A stretch of 12,625 bases of DNA from assembly GCA_004556255.1 (NCBI GenBank), contig SFHY01000026.1, positions 1-12,625 of the forward strand, read 5' to 3'. The position numbers and the translations under genes were made by a program. Of the stretch, positions 1 to 7,655 are shown one piece after another (the stretch's first letter is position 1; each line of letters opens with the position of its first letter). The DNA is from Lactobacillus delbrueckii (GTDB taxonomy: Bacteria; Bacillota; Bacilli; Lactobacillales; Lactobacillaceae). Below the pieces are notes generated by a model. The model was not told the origin of the DNA. It was given only the letters and a program-made list of their open reading frames with translations, and made no database searches.

Positions 1-5
1 GCTTC

Positions 6-45
6 AAAAAAGGCACCAAACAGACAAGTTCTGTTTAGTGCCTTT
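6..45 (-). terminator. Second (distal) Rho-independent terminator downstream of pgm
   Basis: In the minus-strand RNA, positions 45-31 pair with 23-9 to give a 15-bp stem around a 7-base loop (24-30), followed by six U residues (11-6). The one imperfect pair on DNA (17 against 37) is a G-U pair in the minus-strand RNA but a C-A mismatch in the plus-strand RNA, so the hairpin favours minus-strand transcripts. It lies about 140 bases after the pgm stop, behind the closer terminator at 101-147. It may be a back-up terminator for the glg operon or an attenuator for a gene beyond the left edge. Confidence 0.75.
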
Positions 46-100
46 ATCAAAATCATATAAAACTCCTTGACAAGCATCAGTAAGATTTGACAAAGAGCCG

Positions 101-147
101 AAAAAAAGTGCTGAACAACTACTCCATCGGGTAATCATCCAACACTT
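101..147 (-). terminator. Primary Rho-independent terminator of the glg operon
   Basis: The minus-strand RNA from 147 to 106 folds into a 19-position stem with 18 pairs, one C-A mismatch and a GAUG loop (128-125). A run of seven U residues (107-101) follows. Five of the pairs are G-U, which become A-C mismatches in the opposite strand, so only the minus-strand transcript folds well. The hairpin starts 40 bases after the pgm stop codon, the expected place for the end of the operon transcript. Confidence 0.85.
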
Positions 148-186
148 AAATTAGTATGTTTTGTTATGAACTTTAACTTCTCTGCT

Positions 187-1908
187 TTACTTCAGCAATT
201 CGCTTATAGCGTCTTGGTAACTTTCAGCTGCCTTTTCAGCAGTTGCGATGTCAGCCTTGTTGACGCCGACATAAGCCTTGATTACTGGTTCAGTACCAGA
301 TGGCCGCAGGGCTACCCAAGTTTCGTCATCCAGGAAGTACTTCAAGACGTTTGACTTCGGGAAGCCAGTCAATGGAGTTTCTTCGCCGTTTTCGACAGTA
401 ACTTGTTCTTGGTAGTCTTCGATCTTCAAGACCTTGGCCCCGTTGATTTCGCTGAGGTGTTCGCTACGCAGCTTGCTCATCAATTCAGCCATCTTCTTTT
501 GCCCGCCGATCCCTGGCATTTCGATAGCCCGGGTGATTTCGTAGGCAACGCCGTACTTCTTCCAGATTTCCTGCAGGCCGTCAAAGACAGTCATGCCCTT
601 GGAAGCGTAGTAGCTGGCAACTTCGGCGAACATCAAGGCCCCTTGCATGGCGTCCTTGTCGCGGGCGAAGGCTTGGAAGAGGTAGCCGTAGCTTTCTTCA
701 AAGCCCATCAGGAACTTGCCGTCCCCTTCCTTGTTCATCCGGTCGACTTCTTCACCGATGTACTTGAAGCCAGTCAGAACTGACTTGGTCTTGATGCCGA
801 AGTCCTTGGCAATCTTGAATGGCAAGGCACTGGAGACGATTGAAGTAACGATTTCGTAGTCCGGAGTCAGCTTGCCTGAGTCCTTCAAGTTTTGCAGGAG
901 GTAGTAAGACATCAAAGTAGCGATTTGGTTCCCAGTCAAAACTTGGAAGTCACCCTTGTCAGTTCTTACGCAGGCCCCCATCCGGTCAGCGTCCGGGTCA
1001 GTAGCCACGATCATGTCAGCGCCGATTTCGTTGGCCAGTTCCACGCCTGGGTTGAAGACGTCACGGAATTCCGGGTTAGGCTTCTTGCAAGTTGGGAATT
1101 CCGGGTCCACGATCGCCTGGCTTGGCACTGGAACAACGTTGCTGAAGCCGCCCCGTCTGAAGGCGCGGTCGTAAAGCATCTTGCCAGTCCCGTGCAAAGG
1201 AGTGTAAACAATCTTCAGCTTGTCGGCGTTTTCCTTGATCATGTCCTTGTTGACGTTCACCGTTTCCAACTTGGCCAGGTATGCTTCATCGACATCTTCG
1301 CCGATCAGCTGCAAGGTGCCTTCAGCGCGCAGCTTCTTGACTGGAGCTGCCTTGACGCTGAAGATGTCTTCAACCTTTTGGGCGTAGGCAAAGAGGCGGT
1401 CGGCGTTTTCCGGACCCATTTGGGCACCGTCTTCGCCGTAAGCCTTGTAGCCGTTGTACTGCTTGGCGTTGTGGGAAGCAGTGATGTTGATCCCGGCAAA
1501 GGTGTTCAGGTAGCGGACAGCGAAGGACAGTTCCGGCGTTGGACGCAGGTCGTCAAAGAGGTAGACGTGAATGCCGTGAGCCCCCAAAACGCGGGCAGCG
1601 TGGGTAGCCAGTTCGCGTGAGTTGTAGCGTGAGTCAAAGGAAATAACCACGCCCCGTTTCTTGGCTTCTTCGCCGTTTTCATCGATCAAGCGGGCCAAAC
1701 CTTCAGTTACCCGGCCAACCGTGAAGACATTGATCCGGTTGGTCCCTGGTTCCAGGAGCCCCCGCATGCCGGCCGTCCCAAAGTTAATGTCCTGGCCGAA
1801 GGCGTCTTCGATCCACTTCTCATCGCCACTCAGTTCAGCCATTTGTTCAGCCAAATCTTCCGGCAGAGCAGCTTGTTTCCATTGTTCAAAAATTTCTTTT
1901 GCGTCCAT
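187..1908 (-). CDS. pgm: Alpha-phosphoglucomutase (alpha-D-phosphohexomutase family)
   Basis: This cytoplasmic 573-residue enzyme interconverts glucose-1-phosphate and glucose-6-phosphate. It thus links the glycogen cycle to glycolysis and supplies substrate to GlgC. The four family landmarks are visible in order: the entry motif GTAGMRG (44-50), the phosphoserine loop TASHN (143-147, catalytic Ser145), the metal-binding loop DPDADR (304-309), and the sugar-binding GFEESYG (402-408), followed by the phosphate-binding loop RPSGTEP (535-541). The length is normal for Firmicutes phosphoglucomutases. It is the last gene of the operon. Its ATG is 14 bases after the amylase stop, with an AAGGA ribosome binding site at 1917-1921, 8 bases from the start. 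No promoter of its own is evident, so it is probably transcribed with glgBCDAP-amy. A phosphomannomutase activity cannot be excluded from sequence, but the operon context favours phosphoglucomutase. Confidence 0.96.
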   Translation of the reverse strand: MDAKEIFEQWKQAALPEDLAEQMAELSGDEKWIEDAFGQDINFGTAGMRGLLEPGTNRINVFTVGRVTEGLARLIDENGEEAKKRGVVISFDSRYNSRELATHAARVLGAHGIHVYLFDDLRPTPELSFAVRYLNTFAGINITASHNAKQYNGYKAYGEDGAQMGPENADRLFAYAQKVEDIFSVKAAPVKKLRAEGTLQLIGEDVDEAYLAKLETVNVNKDMIKENADKLKIVYTPLHGTGKMLYDRAFRRGGFSNVVPVPSQAIVDPEFPTCKKPNPEFRDVFNPGVELANEIGADMIVATDPDADRMGACVRTDKGDFQVLTGNQIATLMSYYLLQNLKDSGKLTPDYEIVTSIVSSALPFKIAKDFGIKTKSVLTGFKYIGEEVDRMNKEGDGKFLMGFEESYGYLFQAFARDKDAMQGALMFAEVASYYASKGMTVFDGLQEIWKKYGVAYEITRAIEMPGIGGQKKMAELMSKLRSEHLSEINGAKVLKIEDYQEQVTVENGEETPLTGFPKSNVLKYFLDDETWVALRPSGTEPVIKAYVGVNKADIATAEKAAESYQDAISELLK

Positions 1909-1922
1909 TTATATATTCCTTT

Positions 1923-3725
1923 TTATTCTTTTTCATTCCTGTCCAGCTTAACTGTCTTGAGCAGATAAGCCTTCTGAGCTATGCTTTCTTGATCCAGTAT
2001 ATCACTTACCAGTTCTGCAATCATCTCAGGCAGGCAATATGTTTGAAATTCTCCCGCGTCCAGGATCATATCCTGGTCGGTCTTGTTGTAGCAGTAAATG
2101 ACCAGTTCCCTTTGGTTGAAGCGGACCAGGGCGTTGATGCCGTAAGCAATCTTGACGTAGCCGACTTTCCCGTCGACCAAAGCCCGGTTTTCCCGCCGCC
2201 AGTGAGCCAGTTCCTTGACTTCTTTTTCCAAAAAGTCGCTTTCCTTGCCCCATGGGAAGTAGCGGCGGTTGTCCGGGTCCTTGTCCCCTTCCATGCCGGC
2301 TTCATCCCCGTAATAGATGCAGGGAACGCCGGGAACAGAGAACAAGAGGCCAAAGGCCAGGGCCACCAGTTTCTCGTCTCCCCCCAAGACGGTCTTGATT
2401 CTAGCCGTGTCGTGGGTGCCGATATTGTTCAGGCAGTTTTCCAGAAAGGCCTTAGGGTAGTTCTCAACCAGCTTCTCCAGGTCATTCAAGGCGGCCACTT
2501 CTTCCGTTTCGTTATTGGCCTGCAAGAGCGAAACGATAAAGTTGCGGACCGGATAGTTCATAGTCCCGGTTAAGTTGTCCCCGGCCACGTAAGTCCGGAA
2601 TTCACTGTTGACAAACTTGTGGGAGGCGTCTTCCCAGACTTCCCCGATCAAAACATGACAGTCTTCGTTTTGCAGGCGCTCGCGGATCTCCCGCAAGAGC
2701 GGCATTGGGAGTTCGTCTGCCACGTCCAAGCGCCAACCGTCGACATGCATCCGGGTCCACTTGGCTAAAACGCCGTCGGGCCCGCAGATGAAGTTCTGGT
2801 AGTCAGCATTATTCTTGTTGACTTCAGGAAGCGTGGTTACCCCCCACCAGGACTGGTACTTGGTCGGGTAGTTGATGAAATTGAACCAAGGATAGTAAGG
2901 GCCTGTCTTGTCTGTGACCGCGCTCAAGAAGTACTTGCTGTCGGCCCCGACATGGTTGAAGACCCCGTCTAAGATCAAGGCAATCCTGTTTTTGTGCAGG
3001 TCCTTGATCAGGTTCTTGAAGTCTTCCTCAGTCCCCAGCATAGGGTCAATCTTCATGAAGTCCTGGGTGTCATAGCGGTGGTTGCTGGAAGCCTGGAAGA
3101 TCGGGTTCAAGTAGATCGCCGTCACTCCCAAATCCTTTAAATAGGGAATCTTTTGCCGGATACCTTCGAGGTTGCCGCCAAAAAAGTCCCAGCGGGCAAT
3201 ATCGCCATGCTCATCCTTAATATAGTAAGGACTGTCTTCCTTGGTCGCGTAGATGAAACTGTCCTTCTTGCGGCCCTGGATCTCCCCATGCGGGTTGCCG
3301 TTGTTAAAGCGGTCCGGGAAGATCTGGTAGACCACCCCCTGGGTGTACCAGGGAGCCTGCGGGACCGCCCGGTCATAGCAAGTCAGCTGGAAGGTCCGGA
3401 TATCCCGGCCGTCCTGGGTGATCTCCCCGTCGCCAAAACCATCCTGGCTTCTTTCCAGGAAGTAAAACTGATCGTTTTGCTTGATGTTGAAGTAGTAGTA
3501 GTAGAGCCCGGAGCTGCCAATCTTGACGCTGGTCTCATACATCTTGCTTTCATCGTTGAAAGTCATGGGGTAAGCCACCGGCGACTCATTGTTTTTAGTC
3601 AGCCAAAGGGTAATCTCTTGGATCTCTTCATCGACTTCAACTGCCCACTTGACGCTGGTATTGGCCTGCGTGGCGCCAAAGGGCTGCTTGTATTTAGTGT
3701 CCCAAGAATTAAATATAGCTCTCAT
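1923..3725 (-). CDS. amy: Intracellular GH13 alpha-glucanase (neopullulanase/cyclomaltodextrinase/maltogenic amylase type)
   Basis: This 600-residue glycoside hydrolase probably hydrolyses alpha-1,4 and perhaps alpha-1,6 bonds in maltodextrins and phosphorylase-limit branches inside the cell, as no signal peptide is present. Residues 1 to about 120 resemble the CBM34-type N domain of the GH13_20 subfamily. The catalytic barrel begins near VVYQIFPDRF (131-140) and carries region I DGVFNH (253-258), region II GWRLDVADE (330-338, nucleophile Asp334), region III GEVWED (361-366, acid/base Glu362) and region IV NNIGTHD (433-439, Asp439). Region V reads LPEVN (299-303), between the MPKLN of neopullulanases and the QPDLN of oligo-1,6-glucosidases. 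A C-terminal beta domain follows. The ATG lies 9 bases after the glgP stop. Its ribosome binding site (AAGAG, overlapping that stop) is weak, and an in-frame TGA sits two codons upstream, so the start is fixed and translation is probably coupled to glgP. It takes the place GlgX would have in other operons. Exact product specificity cannot be read from sequence. Confidence 0.93.
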   Translation of the reverse strand: MRAIFNSWDTKYKQPFGATQANTSVKWAVEVDEEIQEITLWLTKNNESPVAYPMTFNDESKMYETSVKIGSSGLYYYYFNIKQNDQFYFLERSQDGFGDGEITQDGRDIRTFQLTCYDRAVPQAPWYTQGVVYQIFPDRFNNGNPHGEIQGRKKDSFIYATKEDSPYYIKDEHGDIARWDFFGGNLEGIRQKIPYLKDLGVTAIYLNPIFQASSNHRYDTQDFMKIDPMLGTEEDFKNLIKDLHKNRIALILDGVFNHVGADSKYFLSAVTDKTGPYYPWFNFINYPTKYQSWWGVTTLPEVNKNNADYQNFICGPDGVLAKWTRMHVDGWRLDVADELPMPLLREIRERLQNEDCHVLIGEVWEDASHKFVNSEFRTYVAGDNLTGTMNYPVRNFIVSLLQANNETEEVAALNDLEKLVENYPKAFLENCLNNIGTHDTARIKTVLGGDEKLVALAFGLLFSVPGVPCIYYGDEAGMEGDKDPDNRRYFPWGKESDFLEKEVKELAHWRRENRALVDGKVGYVKIAYGINALVRFNQRELVIYCYNKTDQDMILDAGEFQTYCLPEMIAELVSDILDQESIAQKAYLLKTVKLDRNEKE

Positions 3726-3734
3726 CAGTCACTC

Positions 3735-6185
3735 TTACGCTTTTTCAGCGTCAAATTCCACCTTGTCCAGGTGCCAGATTTCACTGGCGTAGCGTTCAAT
3801 GGTCTTGTCGGCGTCAAAGCGTTCAGAGTGAGCGATGTTGACCAGGCTCATCTGGGCCCATTGCCGCTTGTTTACCCAAACCTTTTCAACCAGCTTCTGG
3901 GCCTTCAAGTAGGCTTCAAAGTCGGCCAAAACCAGGAATTCTTCATTGTCCTTCAGGAAGTCGTCGTACAAGGCCCGGCCTTCGCTGACGCAGCCAGGAA
4001 TCGTCCCGTCGATCAAGGCGTCAACCGTCTTCTTCATGACTGGGTCACTTTCGTAGAGGTCACGTGGGTGGTAGGAGTGGTTTGCATAGTAGTTGTAAAC
4101 TTCATCCTTGTCCAAACCGAAGGCAAAGATGTTGTCGCTGCCGACCGCGTCCTTGATTTCGATGTTGGCCCCGTCCATGGTGGCGACTGTCAAAGCCCCG
4201 TTGGCCATCAGCTTCATGTTGCTGGTCCCGCTGGCTTCCTTGGTGGTCGTAGAGATTTGTTCACTGAGGTCAGCGGCTGGAATGATTTGTTCAGCCAGGG
4301 AAACATTGTAGTTTTCCAGGAAGACAACCTTCAGCTTGCCCTTGATGTCCGGGTCATTGTTAACCAGGTCAGCCACGGAGTTGATCACCTTGATGACCTG
4401 CTTGGCAAAGACATAGCTTGGAGCAGCGATAGCCCCGAAGATAACTACCCGCTTCGGGTGGTCGATGCCGGCCTTGAGGTCTTGGTAGAGCTTCAGAACG
4501 TGGAGCAGCTTCAAGGTTTGCCGCTTGTAGGCGTGCAGACGCTTAACCTGGACGTCGAAGATGGCTTCCGGGTCAACCACGATGCCGGTCTTGTCCTTAA
4601 TGACCTTGGCCAGCTTTTCCTTGTTGGCCAGCTTGATCTTTTGCAGGCTGGTCAAGGTAGCCGTGTCGTGGTAGAACTTTTCAAACTTCAGCATTTCCTT
4701 GCTGTCAAAGCGCCAGTCAGTCCCGATGGTCTTGTCCAAAAGCTTGGCCAGGTCCGGGTTGGCGATTTGGATCCAGCGACGCAGGGTGATCCCGTTGGTC
4801 TTGTTGTTGAAGCGGTCTGGGTAGAGTTGGTAGAAGTCGCGCAGAACTTCGGTTTCCAAAAGCTGGGTGTGCAAGGCGGCAACCCCGTTGACTGAGTGAG
4901 AACCGATGATGGCCAGGTGGGCCATGTGGACTTGTCCGTTCTTGACGATTCTCGTTCTTTCGATCACGTCGCCGGAGACCTTGCCTTCCAGACCAGCCAC
5001 GTAGCGGCGGTCGATTTCCTTAACGATGTCAAAGAGCCGCGGCAAAAGCTGGCTGAACATGCCCACGTCCCACTTTTCCATGGCTTCAGCCATGATGGTG
5101 TGGTTGGTGTAGCTCATGACTTGAACAGTGATTTCCCAAGCCTTGTCCCAGTCCATCCGGTATCTGTCGACCAGAAGGCGCATCATTTCAGCCACGCACA
5201 TGGCCGGGTGGGTGTCGTTGATGTGAACAGCAACGTACTTCGGCAGGTCAGTCAAGCCGTCTTCACCGTAGTCCTTGACAAAGTTGTTCAAGATGGACTG
5301 CAGACCAGCGGAAACAAAGAAGTATTCCTGCTTCAAACGCAGAAGGCGGCCGTCATAGCTGGAGTCGTCCGGGTAAAGGATGGAAGTCAGATCTTCCACC
5401 TTCCGCCGGTCAGCAATTGACGGGTACTTCAATTCGTCTTCCGGGGCAATTTCCGCGTCCCACAAACGGAGGGTGTTGGCCACCCCGTTGTGGTAGCCGA
5501 CCATGGCCACGTCATAAGGCACGGCCCGGACAACAGTAGCGCCTTCGTATTGCGGAGTCAGCCAGCCATTGTCTTCAACCATGTTGACCCGGCCGCCAAA
5601 CTTAACCAAGACAGACTTGCTTTCCCGGCGGACTTCCCAGTAGTCCCCCTGCTTCAGCCAGTCGTTTGGCAATTCCTTTTGGTAACCGTTGACGAACTTT
5701 TGCTTAAAGAGACCGTACTTGTAGCGCAGGCCGTTACCGTTGCCGGCGTAGCCAGTTGAAGCTAAAGAGTCCATAAAGGCGGCAGCCAGCCGGCCCAGGC
5801 CCCCGTTCCCCAGCGCCATGTCTGGTTCAACAGCAGCGATTTCATCCAGGTCGATGCCTAAGTCAGCCAGGGCTTCCTTGGCTGTGTCCAGCCAGCCCAG
5901 GTTAAGCAGGTTGCTTCTCAGCAAGGTCCCTGGCAGGAATTCAATAGAGAAGTAGTAGGCCTGCTTGTGGCCATTGGCACTTTCCGCGATCCGGGTTCTG
6001 CGCCACTTGCTGGAGTAGCCGTCGCGGACCATTGAAGCCAAAGCAGCAAAGATGTCTTCCTTAGAAGCTTCCTCTACGCTTTCTTCAAAGTGCCGGTCCA
6101 GCTTGCTGGCCAGTCTTTCCTTGAATTCTTCGGGGGTAATTTTCCGCAAATTGCTGTTTACTGCTGATACTTTACTTGATTTCAT
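3735..6185 (-). CDS. glgP: Glycogen/maltodextrin phosphorylase (GT35)
   Basis: This PLP-dependent enzyme removes terminal alpha-1,4 glucose from glycogen with phosphate to give glucose-1-phosphate. Counting from the start chosen here (816 residues), GNGGLGRLAA is at 126-135, HINDTHPA at 321-328, the phosphate-contact segment RLHAYKRQ at 549-556 and the PLP-binding segment EASGTSNMK at 650-658, with Lys658 the expected Schiff-base lysine. The well-studied muscle and E. coli enzymes have Glu where this one has Ala in RLHAYKRQ; I believe Ala occurs in other Firmicutes but cannot verify it. A longer reading frame runs to an ATG at 6198-6200, but no ribosome binding site precedes it. The ATG at 6183-6185 has AGGAAG 6 bases upstream, so it is preferred. 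The gene begins 24 bases after the glgA stop and ends 9 bases before the amylase. The degradation enzyme is therefore made from the same transcript as the synthesis enzymes. Confidence 0.96.
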   Translation of the reverse strand: MKSSKVSAVNSNLRKITPEEFKERLASKLDRHFEESVEEASKEDIFAALASMVRDGYSSKWRRTRIAESANGHKQAYYFSIEFLPGTLLRSNLLNLGWLDTAKEALADLGIDLDEIAAVEPDMALGNGGLGRLAAAFMDSLASTGYAGNGNGLRYKYGLFKQKFVNGYQKELPNDWLKQGDYWEVRRESKSVLVKFGGRVNMVEDNGWLTPQYEGATVVRAVPYDVAMVGYHNGVANTLRLWDAEIAPEDELKYPSIADRRKVEDLTSILYPDDSSYDGRLLRLKQEYFFVSAGLQSILNNFVKDYGEDGLTDLPKYVAVHINDTHPAMCVAEMMRLLVDRYRMDWDKAWEITVQVMSYTNHTIMAEAMEKWDVGMFSQLLPRLFDIVKEIDRRYVAGLEGKVSGDVIERTRIVKNGQVHMAHLAIIGSHSVNGVAALHTQLLETEVLRDFYQLYPDRFNNKTNGITLRRWIQIANPDLAKLLDKTIGTDWRFDSKEMLKFEKFYHDTATLTSLQKIKLANKEKLAKVIKDKTGIVVDPEAIFDVQVKRLHAYKRQTLKLLHVLKLYQDLKAGIDHPKRVVIFGAIAAPSYVFAKQVIKVINSVADLVNNDPDIKGKLKVVFLENYNVSLAEQIIPAADLSEQISTTTKEASGTSNMKLMANGALTVATMDGANIEIKDAVGSDNIFAFGLDKDEVYNYYANHSYHPRDLYESDPVMKKTVDALIDGTIPGCVSEGRALYDDFLKDNEEFLVLADFEAYLKAQKLVEKVWVNKRQWAQMSLVNIAHSERFDADKTIERYASEIWHLDKVEFDAEKA

Positions 6186-6191
6186 GCTCAT

Positions 6192-6197
6192 CTTCCT
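6192..6197 (-). promoter_or_regulatory. Ribosome binding site that decides the glgP start
   Basis: On the minus strand AGGAAG is followed by six bases and then ATG at 6183-6185. The two upstream ATGs in the same frame (6198-6200 and 6189-6191) have no correctly spaced Shine-Dalgarno sequence: the motif lies after the first and directly against the second. Confidence 0.7.
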
Positions 6198-6209
6198 CAT
6201 TAATTGCGA

Positions 6210-7640
6210 CTATCCCAGTAATTCGCCGTACATCCATTGGTACTTGCTTGCTGAGTTCTTCCAGGAGAAGTCAGACCGCATAGCCGTTCTTTGTGCCTTG
6301 GCCCACTTGTCCTTTTCATGGTAGAGCTCCAGCATCTTCTTGATGGCTTCAACCATTTGGTAGCCGCTGAATTCGCGGAAGCCAAAGCCGGTGCCTTCAT
6401 TCTTGGTCTTGTCGTAAACCCAGACCGTGTCGGCCAAACCGCCGATTTGGTGGACGATTGGCAGGGTCCCGTAGCGCAGGCTGATCAGTTGTGACAAACC
6501 ACATGGTTCAAAGGCGGATGGCATCAAGAAGGAGTCAGCCCCAGCGTAGATCTTCTGGGCCAGGTTGACGTCAAAGGCCAGGATCAGCTTGAACTTGTCC
6601 GGGTAGCGGCTGGCAATGTCGCTTAAGGCATGTTCATAGTACTGGTCACCGCTGCCCAGGATGACCACCTGCAGGTCAAATTGTAGAATGTTGTCCAGTT
6701 CTTCCAAAAGCAGCTGGCAGCCCTTTTGGGCAGTCAAGCGGCTGACTATCCCGATAACCGGGGTAGTTGGGGCTACCGGCAGGCCAACCTGCTTTTGCAG
6801 GTCTGTCTTGTCGCGGCGCTTGTGCTTCAAGTGGTTGACGTCGTAGCGGACCTTGATAACCGGGTCAGTAGCCGGGTTGTACTTTTCAAAGTCAATCCCG
6901 TTCAAGATCCCGACCAGCTTGAAGTTGACTGAGCGGAGGATTTCGTCCAGGCCCTGGCCAAATTCCGGCGTCTGGATTTCTTCAGCGTAGGATGGGCTGA
7001 CCGTGGTTACCCGGTCGGCGTACAAGATCCCGGTCTTCATCCAGTTGACGTCGTTGTTGAAGCGGACGGTCCCGTTGTCGAACCATTCATAGCCCAGGCC
7101 GAAGAAGTTCGGCAGGGTCTTGGCGTCGTACTTGCCTTGGAATTCCAGGTTGTGGATGGTCAAGACAGTCTTGATGCCACGGTAGGCGTCGACAAAGCCC
7201 CACTTTTCCCGTAGCAGGAATGGGATGAAGGAAGTGTGGTAGTCATTGCAGTGCAGGATGTTTGGTACGAAGTCAAAGCGTTCCATCATCATGATTACGG
7301 CTTGCTGGAAGAAGGCGTAACGTTCACCATCATCGTAGTAGCCGTAGATGCCTGGCCGCTTGAAGTAGTATTCGTTGTCGATGAAGAAGTACTTAACCCC
7401 GTTCATTTCCAGGGTGAAGACCCCGCAGTACTGGTTCCGCCAGCCAACTGGAACGTAGAAGTTGCCTTGGTATTCCAGCTTTTCCCGGTATTCTTCCGGC
7501 ATGTCCTGGTAAAGGGGCAAAGCCACGCCGACCTCATCGCCGTCTTTGGCCAGCTGGTTGGGCAGGGAGCCCAAAACATCGCCTAAGCCACCAGTCTTGA
7601 AGAAGGGCGCGCATTCGGCCCCGACAAATAAAACTCTCAC
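6210..7640 (-). CDS. glgA: Glycogen synthase, ADP-glucose type (GT5)
   Basis: This 476-residue cytoplasmic enzyme transfers glucose from ADP-glucose to the non-reducing end of an alpha-1,4 glucan. The N-terminal Rossmann-type half carries the ADP-glucose binding motif KTGGLGDV (15-22), HCNDYHT (130-136) and TIHNLEFQG (161-169). The C-terminal half carries SRLTAQKG (300-307), PSAFEPCGLSQL (374-385) with the catalytic-region glutamate, and GTLPIVHQIGGLADTV just after. Its length matches bacterial GlgA. Translation starts at GTG (7638-7640), supported by a strong GGGAGG site 7 bases upstream. The gene starts 15 bases after the glgD stop and ends 24 bases before the preferred glgP start. Its place directly after glgC-glgD matches its use of their product. 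Confidence 0.97.
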   Translation of the reverse strand: MRVLFVGAECAPFFKTGGLGDVLGSLPNQLAKDGDEVGVALPLYQDMPEEYREKLEYQGNFYVPVGWRNQYCGVFTLEMNGVKYFFIDNEYYFKRPGIYGYYDDGERYAFFQQAVIMMMERFDFVPNILHCNDYHTSFIPFLLREKWGFVDAYRGIKTVLTIHNLEFQGKYDAKTLPNFFGLGYEWFDNGTVRFNNDVNWMKTGILYADRVTTVSPSYAEEIQTPEFGQGLDEILRSVNFKLVGILNGIDFEKYNPATDPVIKVRYDVNHLKHKRRDKTDLQKQVGLPVAPTTPVIGIVSRLTAQKGCQLLLEELDNILQFDLQVVILGSGDQYYEHALSDIASRYPDKFKLILAFDVNLAQKIYAGADSFLMPSAFEPCGLSQLISLRYGTLPIVHQIGGLADTVWVYDKTKNEGTGFGFREFSGYQMVEAIKKMLELYHEKDKWAKAQRTAMRSDFSWKNSASKYQWMYGELLG

Positions 7641-7647
7641 AATTTTT

Positions 7648-7653
7648 CCTCCC
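7648..7653 (-). promoter_or_regulatory. Strong ribosome binding site for the GTG start of glgA
   Basis: The minus strand reads GGGAGG, then 7 bases, then GTG at 7638-7640. It lies in the 15-base gap after the glgD TAA. It is the closest match to the consensus among the operon's sites and may compensate for the weaker start codon. Confidence 0.8.
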
Positions 7654-7655
7654 GA

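Noticed and set aside
67..92. Two TTGACA hexamers on the plus strand as -35 boxes
   Set aside because: No -10-like hexamer lies 16-18 bases downstream of either, and there is no plus-strand gene to the right.
892..1620. A 242-codon plus-strand frame antisense to pgm (with others at 403-783, 4896-5420 and 11058-11492)
   Set aside because: Each mirrors a conserved minus-strand coding sequence. No plausible start region or protein family was seen.
1899..2573. A 224-codon plus-strand frame starting in the pgm-amylase junction
   Set aside because: It overlaps the conserved 3' half of the GH13 gene. Its first codons merely read the A/T-rich junction and the product shows no known domain.
3153..4895. 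A 580-codon open frame on the plus strand, antisense to the amylase and glgP genes
   Set aside because: It runs across two clear minus-strand enzymes with intact motifs, its protein has no recognisable domains, and it is the usual shadow of genes rich in G/C at the third position.
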